DNA from: Didymodactylos carnosus
Lineage: Eukaryota; Rotifera; Eurotatoria; Philodinida; Philodinidae
Assembly: GCA_905250885.1 (NCBI GenBank)
Contig: CAJNOQ010000501.1
Span: forward strand, 1-48,816
Direction of reading: 5' to 3'
Length of the DNA stretch: 48,816 bases
Under the pieces are notes generated by a model, which made no database searches, was not told the origin of the DNA, and saw only the letters and a program-made list of their open reading frames with translations. This document shows positions 1 to 10,863 of the stretch, piece by piece. Numbering within the stretch: the first letter of the stretch is position 1; each line of letters opens with the position of its first letter. The translations under genes were made by a program, and so were the position numbers.

Positions 1-1557
1 GTCACTGGGTGCCAGTCCTGGGATTCGTAGGAAATCCGATACAACGCCCGAAGCGTAGAAAATCAAGGTCTCACTTGACTCTCAATTTGAAAAGGACACT
101 CTGGGCTATCAGTCTGTGAAAACAAATCAATACAATCCTATTGGAAAATTTTTACACGCGAGCTAATTTTCCAAAGATCCCCTGGAAAACCTGTTCCAGA
201 AAGCTCTTCTGGGTAAATTTTTGGTTATGAAAACATGTCCCCAAATCTCCTCTTTCGAATGGTGAAAATTGAAGCTCTTTAGCTTTTTCCTATCGAAAGT
301 TATTCAAAAAACAGTCATATACCATTCTTTTTTTGGATGGACAATAGTGAAAGCATTAATATATTGCTGTTCGACAACTCAAAATGTATACTTGAATAAT
401 ATTACAAGTGCTTATGAGTGTTCAAAAACATAAACCTTGTTCATGAGTACTAAATCGAGTACTCGTATAAGTACTAAAGGGCTCGTGCTGAAGTTTTAAG
501 TACACATGGTATTTTTGTGTTAAGTACTCATTGAGTACTAACGTTTTAGCATGTCCAGTAGGACTCTCGTTATCATTTTTTGAATATTTTAACAGATCTC
601 CTATTCTGCATGACGACCTTTAATTACAGAAAAGTAGATGTGACATTTAGTATGGTGCGATGTAGCCTTGGTATCAACGGTATGATTAATAACTTTGAAT
701 GCGGCCTTTAAAAGCGTATATAAAAGCTTGTCAGCCTTGTCCTAGCAGGAAAAAATAAAAAACAAAATTCTTCCTAGGTATACACATAGACTAATGAGTA
801 TAGTCCGCCCGTCCATGGGGGAGGGTGGGGCGCAGAAAGTGCAGAAACAGCTATTTAAGATCAACTTGCAGCAATGACAATTTTGACGCCTTGAATAACT
901 AGACATCAGCATAACGATCTGATGTAATCACTGAAACAGGAATACGTAGTTGGCTGAAGTAAAATATATCTCAGTGACTACGAGAGATTCTTTTATTTCA
1001 ACGTCATAATATTCATCTGTGTTATATCTGGAATATTTCATGAGTGTCCCTCCTTCTTGTATGAAGTAATAGCGTCCTTTTTTCGAGGTTTAATCAAAGC
1101 TTTTTTCTCAATTAGAACGGTGTATACATCTGTCTTTCAAATCATTAGATTTAGGATGCTGTACTAATTGCGAGAGGGATATCAAGCTAAGCAAGATTCG
1201 AAGCGCTTCGAAAGAAGAAAAGAAAAGTACATGATGATCAATCTTGTTTCAATGTACCAAAGTCAACTTTTGTGTGCTTTGTCCATGTATACATCGAACT
1301 GGACTTCCTGTGTTTTTTTTTAATGTAACTATTTATATTGAAATAGGCTAAAGAAATGAATTTTTCGGTCATAGAGGAAGAAAAGTATTTGGTTTTGTCT
1401 TATTTGTCCATAGATAATGATAATTATAGTAAAAAAAATGTTTTCTATTATTTTGATGTTGTAGTGTTTAGAGATTGAAGCGAGTTTTGAACCTAATCTA
1501 TCAAGGTCCGATCATAAGTTGAATTTTACAACAAATATTATTAATGTTGCCTGTTTT
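1..1557. other. Intergenic region upstream of the cadherin gene
   Basis: No coding sequence is supported here. Around 420-545 there is a cluster of the word AGTACT and its half-sites (for example GAGTACTAAATCGAGTACT), a short palindromic repeat of unknown origin. The stretch just before 1558 should contain the cadherin promoter and possibly a 5' UTR intron, but no TATA or other motif stands out. Confidence 0.5.
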
Positions 1558-1566
1558 AGATGTACA

Positions 1567-4500
1567 ATGATTCTATCAATTTCGTCGTTTTATTATCTGT
1601 TTCTAAATACACTTTATCTAGTCACACCTGCACAATGTGAGTACAGCTTTTAAATATTGAGAAAAAATTGAGTAGCTGTAGGTATTAATTATTAGATGAA
1701 CCGTTTTGTTCTGTTTAGCTCAAGCATGTCTGTACGACATTCCAGATTTTTTTGTAAGTAACTTTAATCAGTATAGCTTCTATGACTTTTAAGTCCCAAC
1801 TATTATTATTATTATGTTAGTATTATGTAAATTTTAATGGTCCAATATTTGATCGCTCCGTATATTCAAGATCTAGTTTTTCTGTTGATTCTCCTATGAA
1901 CACAACTGTCTTCATATTTAACGTACAACCACAAACATCGACAACACGAACGAGTGTGGGTACCTCACATCTATTAAACATTACGTCGTCAGATCCAAAT
2001 TTTGCTGTGATACAGTTAGGAAATGGCTCATATGAATTGGTCACGGCCACTTCGTAAGTTTGTTTTTTTGACATTCAAGCTCAAAACAAAGAAAATATAT
2101 CATTCTCGTTTTAGTCCTTTAAATTATTATTCACTCAATAATCGTTATTTATTCAATATTATCGCCACACAATCATTTGTAAACAGTCCGCCATCTACGT
2201 CGCAAGCACTTGTTCAAATTATTCTATTATCCGCTAATGTACACTCACCGATATTCATACCATCAAATCCATCTTATTCAATATTAGAAACAGCATCAGA
2301 TAATACCATATTTGGAACGGTATATGCTAGTGATGCTGATGGAAATGAGCTAACTTATACGATAACAACGATAACGACATTCTTTACTATCGAAAAAGCC
2401 ACTGGTGTATTAACTTTGACTAGGTCATTTCCATCCACATCGCCCAGTCAGTATATCATTACTGTTTCGGTTAATGATACAAAATTTACGACACAAACAG
2501 ATGTAATAATTAATGTAACTGCTGTCAATAAACAATCACCAACATTTATAAATGAAATATGTGGCAAAACTTTTTCGTTTAAAGAAGACACTGTACCTGG
2601 CTCTACTGTCACAATAATAACAGTATTTGATTACGATCGAGAACCGCATCGTGAAATAAACATTACATTTCCATCGGAACAAACTCGAATAACAGCCAAT
2701 GGCCTAAGGAATAGTGCATACAGTCAATTTCAACTTGTACAATTACCACAGATTGATGCATCGAGAGAAGCAATATTACAAGTTAATACAAAATTTGATT
2801 ATGATGCACCAGGAGCAACACGTGTATGGTATCTGCTCATATTAGCATCGGATACTGGAACACCACAACGACAATGTATGTAGAAATATTTTAACTATGT
2901 TCAATACCATCTGACACATAAATAATTTTCTTTTTTAGCATTTTGCAGTATTCGCGTTAATTTGACAGATGTTAACGATAATGAACCTGTTTTTGTCATG
3001 ACAAGATGGAATTATACAATAAACAACACAATAATTGGAAATAGTCCATCACGTTTTCTACGTATAATAGCATTAGATGCTGATAGTGGTGATAATGGCA
3101 TAATTGACTATTATATTGGTACTACATCGGTTTTGAGCTATTTTTCGATAGATCAAACAACTGGTGTAATTATGTCAAAATCAGAGTTTCGTAATTTGAC
3201 TATTGCAGCTTTTCCCATCATATTTACAGTTTATGCACTTGATCGCGGCTCACCACGAATGATGAGTCGAGTTAATGCAACTGTGACAATAAACTTCAAT
3301 AATAATAACGGTCAGCCATCCGCTCGCTGGTTACATTCAAGATACGAAGACTTAAATATCAACATCAGAGAAAAATTTTATGAATTCTACAAAACGCGAC
3401 CTATATTTGATGATAATTTTAATGGATCTATTATTTATCAATTAGCACCAGGACAATCGTCTATATTAACTGTTACAAGTCTATTTGCAAATATAAGTAT
3501 TCCATTTAGTGATGTGCCTGTGAAACGTTTCAATGACACATTTGTCAGTGGAATATCGGCTACATCCGGGTTACATGCTGAAATTCAAGATGTGTATATG
3601 ATCTATATTCGAGTGCTTGTTAATCCACCATTAATTGGTACATTAACAATAAGACTGATCGATGAAAATGATCAATCACCGATATTTGATATACGGTCGA
3701 TTACACTAAGTGTAGTCGAAAACGAAAGTGGACAAAGACCAATAGCACAAATTCAAGGTGTAGTTTTTGATCGTCAAAGATATTTTTTCCAAAAATTTCA
3801 GTTATCCAACTAAAGTGCTTTAGTTTCGAATACTCTGGTCAGTCATTTTTCAGAATCCTACTTGACATCCTGTACGAGGAACTTTTTGAGATTTCAAATC
3901 TTGCTGAAATTACAATAGACAAACAATGGTGAGGATACTTCATAATCACTGCACATATAATATGGACGAACTCTTTATAACTGTCAGTCCAAAAAGTGAT
4001 AGTTGAGCACTATCTAGAGCTTGTGTACAAACTATGAACTAAATCATTCATAGTTTTATTTAGCATTCGATCGTGATGTAACATATCCGAATAATTTTGT
4101 TTGTTATCGTATGAATTTTGATTTAACTGATCCAAGAGCAACTGAAATTTTTTTTATCGCTGATAATGGTACAGTAATAACGAATTATACATTTGATCGC
4201 GAATCAGAAGATGCTTATCGTTTATTTATAACGGCGTATGACGGTGCACGAGTTTGCAATGATCCGATTAATAATATAAACAATTCAAATACACAAGATT
4301 TTCAAATTGACGTACAAGTGATCGATGTTAATGATGAACGGCCAATATGGTTAAATTATTTTGAATCTATATCAATTAATGAAACAACAGCGAATGGCAC
4401 TAGCATTGTAAATATTACATGTACTGATGAAGATTATGATACGATACTCGATTTTGGTATATTAAGTGGAAATGTCAACAACATATTTTCATTTATAATG

Positions 4501-7500
4501 ATATCAGATAACTCAGCAGATTCAACACGTACGATGTATCAAGCAACAGCACAATTGTATGTCGTCGGTCACCTCGATTATGAAAATCAAGTAACTTATA
4601 ATTTAACTTTATTTGCTTTTGATACACAAAATTTAGCAAAAATGAATATAACAATTAATTTATTGCCGCAAAATACATATCCACCAAAATTTCCATTGAT
4701 ACCCGATTCTGAAGGTTACTCATACAATGTTACAGAAAAAACAGCATATATTTTTACTCCGGTAAATATTTTGAGATTTTCTAAGTTGAAAAACAGGTTT
4801 GTGTGTTTTTTGCTTGTTTCTCTTTGAGATCATAGCAACTGATCCCGATATACCGTCAACAGGTATTATCTATTCGATTGTTAATACTGGCCAACAAAAC
4901 TTGGATAATCTCTATTTAAATGAATCAGCATTCGGTATTAGAATGCCTGGTTTAAGGCGTGATCCACCTTTGGGTTATTCTGTATATCATTTTTCTATAA
5001 AAGCAACAGATGAATTTGGTATGGGTTATTCGAGTTATTTACCAGTAACAATTAATGTTATTGATGTAAATAATAATCCCCCATATCCATCAAATTCTCC
5101 GTGGATAATGCCAGAAGGTGTGCCTGATCCAACAACGTCAATTGTTTTTAAAGATGTCGATGATCCTCTATTGAATCACGTCACAGCATTTATTGTTGAA
5201 AGACCATCACCATTTACCATGTCACCTTCGTTCAGTAGTAACGGTACATTTGTGCTAAAATACCAAGGAATGTTAAATCGGATTCAAACAAAAAATATTA
5301 CAGTAACAATCAATGCATCAGATTCCGAAGGTATATCTGAAGTGTGGCCAATTTCAATTATTGTTAGTGACACAAATAATAATTATACGATAACAGATGG
5401 TTTTAAAACAATGACCGTTCTGTATATCAATGGTTATAATAATGCATTGAGAAATCAAGCACTCGGCTCTATCTATGTCAATGATTTAGATGACTGGAGT
5501 CGTGCAACCAACAGTTATCAAGTAATATCGAGTAGTTTGGGAACATTTAATGCTAATGGTAGTGGACTTAATGGATACTTGTCAGCTAGTAGTACTTTGT
5601 ATCCTGGCTCATATACAGTTCGAACTACCGTCGTTAAAAATAATATTTTTGCTGCCAGTGGTACGGCTACTATAGAAGTACAAAATATTGACAGTGAATA
5701 TGTGAGACAAGGAGCAACAATAAGAATACAAGGTAATATTTGTTCTTATCTATTTTAACACTTCTATCGATAATCAACTTTTCTATTATGTACTTTTTTG
5801 GCTCGGACATCTTTTTTTGTTATGAGTAAGAAATAGAAAGAACTCAACTCAATTTTCTTACTATTTAGGAGAATATCCCGAAAGTCTTATTGATCCAACA
5901 CTCGGTAGACGAATAGATACGCTACGTAATGCTCTAGCAGAATTTCTGATGGTTAGTGCTGATGCTATACAGATACTATCAATACGTCCTGCTCCCTCGT
6001 TACAACTACAAAATTCATTTTTACCACCATTATCATTTGATGAACAAAAACAACAGGCATTAACTGACGTTATATTCTATGTTCCAAATATGGCTAAGGA
6101 ATTAGTTGAAGATACACTAAATAAAAAGCTTGAACTTTTTTCATTGCGATACGGCCTAAAAGCAAATGCAAGTGGACTAAATCCATGTACAAATTATAGT
6201 TGTCCAGTAGGAACAATATGTCGCTATGATCGTACTATTCAACCCCTACCCAAATTAGTCGATACAAATTTAACATCATTTCTGGGCATTAGTATTCTCG
6301 ATTCAGCGGATTGTATCAATAGTTCCACAATTGTTCAATCACCGGTTTCACCGCCAACAGGTTGTGTTAACTATACGCACAATAATTCTACATATTGTCA
6401 ATGTACAGCGTTGTTATCCTTTGCACCATTAGGCCCGTATTGTGAGGTATTAGGTCGAACATTTAATACTGGTGATTATGCATCGTTTAATAGCTCGGTG
6501 ATATCAAATTTATCACCAACACGTTTTAGTTTCGACTTTGCATCAAGTTCACCATTAAAAGATGGCCTTTTACTACTATATGGCAAAAATAGTCCACCTG
6601 TGGATGATTATTTTTGGATAGCTATTGAAATCTATAATTCACAATTAAATTTCCATTTTCGTCAAAGAATATTAAACACAAGTACGTCATTGAATGCCTC
6701 AATGTGGTACCATATCGAATATCAATATGTTGGTGATACTGTGCTGATATCCGTTAATGATTGTCAATATATCTTAGTTATTAGTAATAATACATCAAGC
6801 TCAGATCTGAGCGCCGTACAATTGTATTTGGGCGGTTTGCCAGGTATGTAGTCAATAGAAAGTTCTAAATTTAATAAAAACTGATGGCATTTTCGTATAT
6901 TTTTTAAGGTATTGATTCGACGATATCAAACTTATATCCTAGTTTAATGACACCTGTAAACGCGTTTGACGGTTGTATTAGAAATCTTCGTTCAAACGGC
7001 TATTACGTTGATATGAGTAAAGCACAACCATATACAAATTTCAGTTACGGCCAATGTTCATGTACGATAACAAATTCTTGTACATCCATCACTATACCAT
7101 TTGATAATAGTGTCACTGTACCGTGGTATACATGGTTAATTATTGCGTTAGTTCTGCTGGTATTATCAGTAATAATTACCTTGGTTCTATTAACGTGTGT
7201 GAGAAAACGTCAGCGGAAAAAGACATTGATGAGTTTATATTCAACTGGCATCAGAGAAAATATTATCAACTATAAAGAGACAGCTGGTGAAGAAGATCAT
7301 TCAGGATACAATTTAGGAGTACTGAAAAAACCTGTTTATGTATCGCCAAAAAATGAGAATATGTCAAGGATATCAGTGCCAAATATAGGTGAATATTAGA
7401 AAGGTACAGGTTAACATCCTAATTGCTATATTGATATTTAATGACAGTTACTAAAGTTGTTCTGCGAATGTGATACAATTTCGGAATCTAGTTTTAATAT

Positions 7501-9285
7501 ACAGCCGCTCTTCAGGGCAGAAGAAGAAAGCATAGTTGAGGATTTTGAGTCTGATGTTAATGATGTCACTTGTGGGGTTCTCCGACGGTTCGTCCTGGAA
7601 CCACTTCTTTTTTCATTGTATATTGACGACTTAACATTTGGTCTCAAATGTTCATGTAAGCTTTTCGCTGATGACGTCTCACTATATGAAACAGCTGTAA
7701 ATATGCCTGGAACTATAAACCAATGAATGAGGATTTAAGTTTGATCCAACAGTGATCAAATGATTCGCTGGCTTTTGCCAATCAACCTCAACAAATGTGT
7801 TCAAATGCTTTTCTTGTCGTCACACCGTACACAAACTGTCTTATTACCATTGTATATCGATGGCCATAAATTAGAAAATCGTGAATTCTCACAGACATTT
7901 TGGTCTTCTTTTGATGAATAGCTTGAATTGGACTAAGCACATTGATGAAGTTATAGTAAAATGCTCTAAAACAATAGGTTCAATTAAACTACTTAGCAGA
8001 GTATGTTCTAGGCGAGCTTTAACGTGATTTACAACTTGCTTGTTCTGTCTACTTTAATTTATGCGTCTAAAATATACTCAGGAACAACTGAAAAGATTCT
8101 GCACGGTTGAGTGCATTGTAATATCACGCCGGTCTTGCGATAACTGGAGCGATGAAAGGAACGTCTAAGGATAAGGTTTTGAGGGACTTAGGTTGACTCC
8201 CGATATGCATGTTGTTCGACAGATACAGACTGGATTTTTTTCATAAAATTATGAGAAATCTTGCCCCATCATTTCTTATGGGTTTAATTCCCGTTAATCA
8301 AAATTTACACTTATATACTACTCGTTCCGTTACCCAATATAAATTACGTGTTGAAATATGTAAACAAGATGTCCATGAGAACACATTTATACCAGCCACC
8401 ATTAGGTTGTAAAATGGACTTGATTCAGAACTTCGCTCTTGTGTAAAGCACAAAAAGTTTCGTAGACTTCCGACTGATGACTTCTTCCTTCACCCTATCC
8501 CATTACACAATGACTGAAACAATGATATTCATTTTGCAAGGTTGAGAATGGAATTTTCTCAATTGAACAGTGACTTTTGTGCTCGTAAACTTATTCTAAG
8601 TCCAGTTTGCGCTTGTGGTGCACGTGAGACAGTATTCCATTGCCTGCTTGAACGCAAGAACTATGCTCAATGACGTTTGAAGCTGATTCAGGAATTTGAG
8701 AGTTTGTTCCCTAACACTAATATAATTATCAACCATCTTTTGATGAGAGAGATAGAGATCTTCGCAAACTCTCTATAGCCGAGTTGAAGAAAATATATCA
8801 TGCAATTTCTAATTTCATAGTAGATACATCAAGATTTGATAATACTTGATGCCGTAGTTGTCATTTATAGTACACTTATACATATAGTCACTGCATCTAT
8901 GGAATGTTCGTTAAATACAATTTTTATTATATTACTCTTATATTTTTTTTACCATTTTCTCTAGCTCGCTCTTTGTATTCACTATATTGGAAATCGAGAT
9001 CTACAATGCCTAGTCGATTGATCTCTAATAAATATTTAGATTAAAGAACGCAGACTCTTTTAAATCTAGTAGTTTTTTATCATTATTTTAGCTTTTACAT
9101 CGATGAGCCATCATCGTCCATCATTAGATGTTTATATCAAAGATAAATTAAACAAACAACAAGCAATTGCTTTTTCTTATGTAAATGATTCTCAAGTACA
9201 TTATTCCTACGAAGGTGAAGGTAGTAGAACAAGTGATTTAAGTTCAACTGAGTCAAATGAATCGATTGTTGGACATGACTGTTGA
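1567..9285 (+). CDS. Classical cadherin (cadherin repeats, EGF, laminin G, TM, catenin-binding tail)
   Basis: Ten exons join in phase: 1567-1636, 1719-1753, 1821-2053, 2115-2875, 2939-3757, 4064-4761, 4829-5732, 5869-6843, 6909-7388 and 9092-9285, giving about 1722 residues. A hydrophobic signal peptide (MILSISSFYYLFLNTLYL) is followed by roughly nine cadherin repeats. Calcium-site linkers are visible, such as DVNDNEPVF, DENDQSPIF, DVNDERPIW and DVNNNPPYP. Then come cysteine-rich EGF-like segments, a laminin-G-like domain ending FDGCIRNLRSNG, and a membrane helix near residues 1567-1595. The tail has a p120-type acidic stretch (GEEDHSGYNLGVL, end of exon 9) and a beta-catenin-type stretch (YEGEGSRTSDLSSTESNES, exon 10). 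This order matches invertebrate classical cadherins of adherens junctions. A splice acceptor at 1558-1559 lies 7 bases before the ATG. The reading frame stops at TGA 9283-9285, just before a further conserved helix. The 306-base intron at 3758-4063 is long for this gene. Identification is secure; the exact orthologue is not. Confidence 0.92.
7540..8880 (+). mobile_element. Decayed LINE (non-LTR retrotransposon) fragment in the last cadherin intron
   Basis: Pieces of a reverse transcriptase can be read in shifting frames. A palm segment like LEPLLFSLYIDDL lies near 7590-7630 and the catalytic FADD box (CKLFADDVSLY) near 7650-7690. A thumb segment like LNWTKHIDEV then GSIKLLSR follows near 7920-8000. 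A C-terminal segment FHKIMRNLAPSFL lies near 8235, and a cysteine/histidine cluster SPVCACGARETVFHCLLE near 8600-8655. Stops and frame changes between these blocks show it is dead, and the 5' part (endonuclease) is missing. The order of motifs is that of jockey/CR1-like LINEs. It sits wholly inside the intron 7389-9091 on the gene's own strand. Target-site duplications were not identified, so the ends are approximate. Confidence 0.8.
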
Positions 9286-9444
9286 TTGTTATATTCTTGG
9301 GATCTACTATTATCTAGACTAGCTGATTTGTATGGTAGAAATGATGAGCAAATGCGGCTGTTTTGTTATGTTTTTTACTTGTTTTTTTTTTTGTTGCTGT
9401 TCAACTGTTCTTGTCTATTGAAATTTCTTCTGTTGGAAATTTAG
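9286..9444 (+). other. In-frame extension of the cadherin tail beyond the TGA stop
   Basis: After TGA at 9283-9285 the same frame stays open to TAG at 9442-9444. The first part reads LLYSWDLLLSRLADLYGRNDEQ-like residues. It resembles the end of classical cadherin tails, where a tryptophan is followed by a basic/hydrophobic stretch and an LADMYG-type motif that contacts beta-catenin. The remainder is a phenylalanine- and leucine-rich run that looks like translated UTR. No intron with a usable donor and acceptor removes the TGA while keeping the tryptophan. The segment is either lost from the protein, made by readthrough, or joined by a base that differs from this sequence. Confidence 0.6.
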
Positions 9445-10863
9445 GATCGGGTTTTTCTCATAGAGCACTTAGGCTGGAGCATTATTTGACTCTTCTGCCC
9501 TAGTTATTCGCTATACGTGTATTTTTCGTTTGATTTTAAATCATTAGTTTGTAGTTTCATATCTAAGTTGCTATTAAAAAAGGTGAATATCATACAAAGC
9601 TGCTCGGAAGAACTATGAATACCGGATAAAACCTTCTAGTAGCTCAAAATATTCTTCTTCTGAGGTTGTGTAAGACAAGCGACGAAGAATTATTCATTCT
9701 CTTGTATAGTTTTCGCCTGTTTTGTCTCTTTTCGATTGAATTTTGACCTAGCCAAGATTTCTCAAAATTTAACAATGTACTTCCAAAATTTTGTCAGGAT
9801 GGACGACATAGATAATTCGATATTTTACTTATATTTCAGTAAAAAAACAAAGAGAGTAAGAATACCAAGTCCTGTTTTTCTGAAATAAGACAATTGTTTT
9901 AAAATGGAGAGGAATTTAAGTCTACTGTTTCATTTCATTATTTATGCTCGAAACGATCTAAATTGTTCAGTTTATAAATAAAGAAAAATCGCGTACAAGA
10001 AGCAAAATAAAACCAGGTTGTTTACAATAAACTAACATGGATTAGTTACGAGAGAGCGAAGGAACTTTCCACGTAAGATATAACATATGATTTTTCTCTA
10101 ATATAAATCAAATGACGAATGAAATAAACACATGCATGCATGACTTACAGTTGATCTCTACACATATTATAGAAATTACAGAAAAGACTAAAGCGAATTC
10201 TAAACTTCATCTTACTTTTATTAATCGAAGTCGAAATGCAAGTCTAAGTTCGTGTCTAGATACAAAGGTTAAATTCGGACTAGCTCGTATGGAAATCTTA
10301 ACGTTCACAAGAGTTGATAAAACTATAAGATAAAACTGTGAGAGAACTTTTATAAAAAAGATGTGAGAATAATGGCTGTATAGTACAGTAAAATTCAAAT
10401 CGAAAAATAGTTTATATAACTGAATTTAACTTTATCTGACACGTGTAGTAACAATCTTTCGTTCTCTACATTTCCTTTATCTTATACTATATTGAATTGT
10501 ACGTACAAATGGAAAAAAAATCAAAAATTCAATGAGACAGTAACCTCACTCGTTATTACAATACAATGTTATTTGTTGTCGAAAATAAAAGTAAAAAGAT
10601 TATAGTCAATACGTTCAATCATCAAGAATCTAGCAGGCTCTTCCATTGTACACTATCTAATCGAAGTTTTATAATAAGACTAGTTAAAATGTTGTTTTAA
10701 TTTTATCTTATACCCTGACAAATGGGACACTATCAAACAGCTTTCAGACCTTAATTTTCTATTTTCTTTGCTTTAGATTTTGGTATAATAACTGGAGGCT
10801 AAAACACTAAATTAATAACTTCTATCTTTGATCAAAAGAAATTCTTCATCGATTTTTTCAATT
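9445..10863. other. Intergenic region between cadherin and the dsRBD-like gene
   Basis: AT-rich sequence with no supported gene, repeat or RNA gene. Short open frames near 10112-10398 lie on both strands, lack family resemblance and look fortuitous. It should contain the cadherin 3' UTR and the promoter of the gene starting at 10864. Confidence 0.5.

Noticed and set aside
1823-2074. Minus-strand open frame of 83 codons
   Set aside because: It is antisense to cadherin exon 3 (1821-2053), whose plus-strand reading has cadherin-like sequence and fits splice phases.
9283-9285. TGA following a cysteine codon as a possible selenocysteine codon
   Set aside because: Cadherins are not selenoproteins, the residue is not at a redox site, and I saw no obvious SECIS-like structure downstream.
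10112-10398. Overlapping open frames on both strands
   Set aside because: Short, mutually antisense, and without similarity to any family I recognise.
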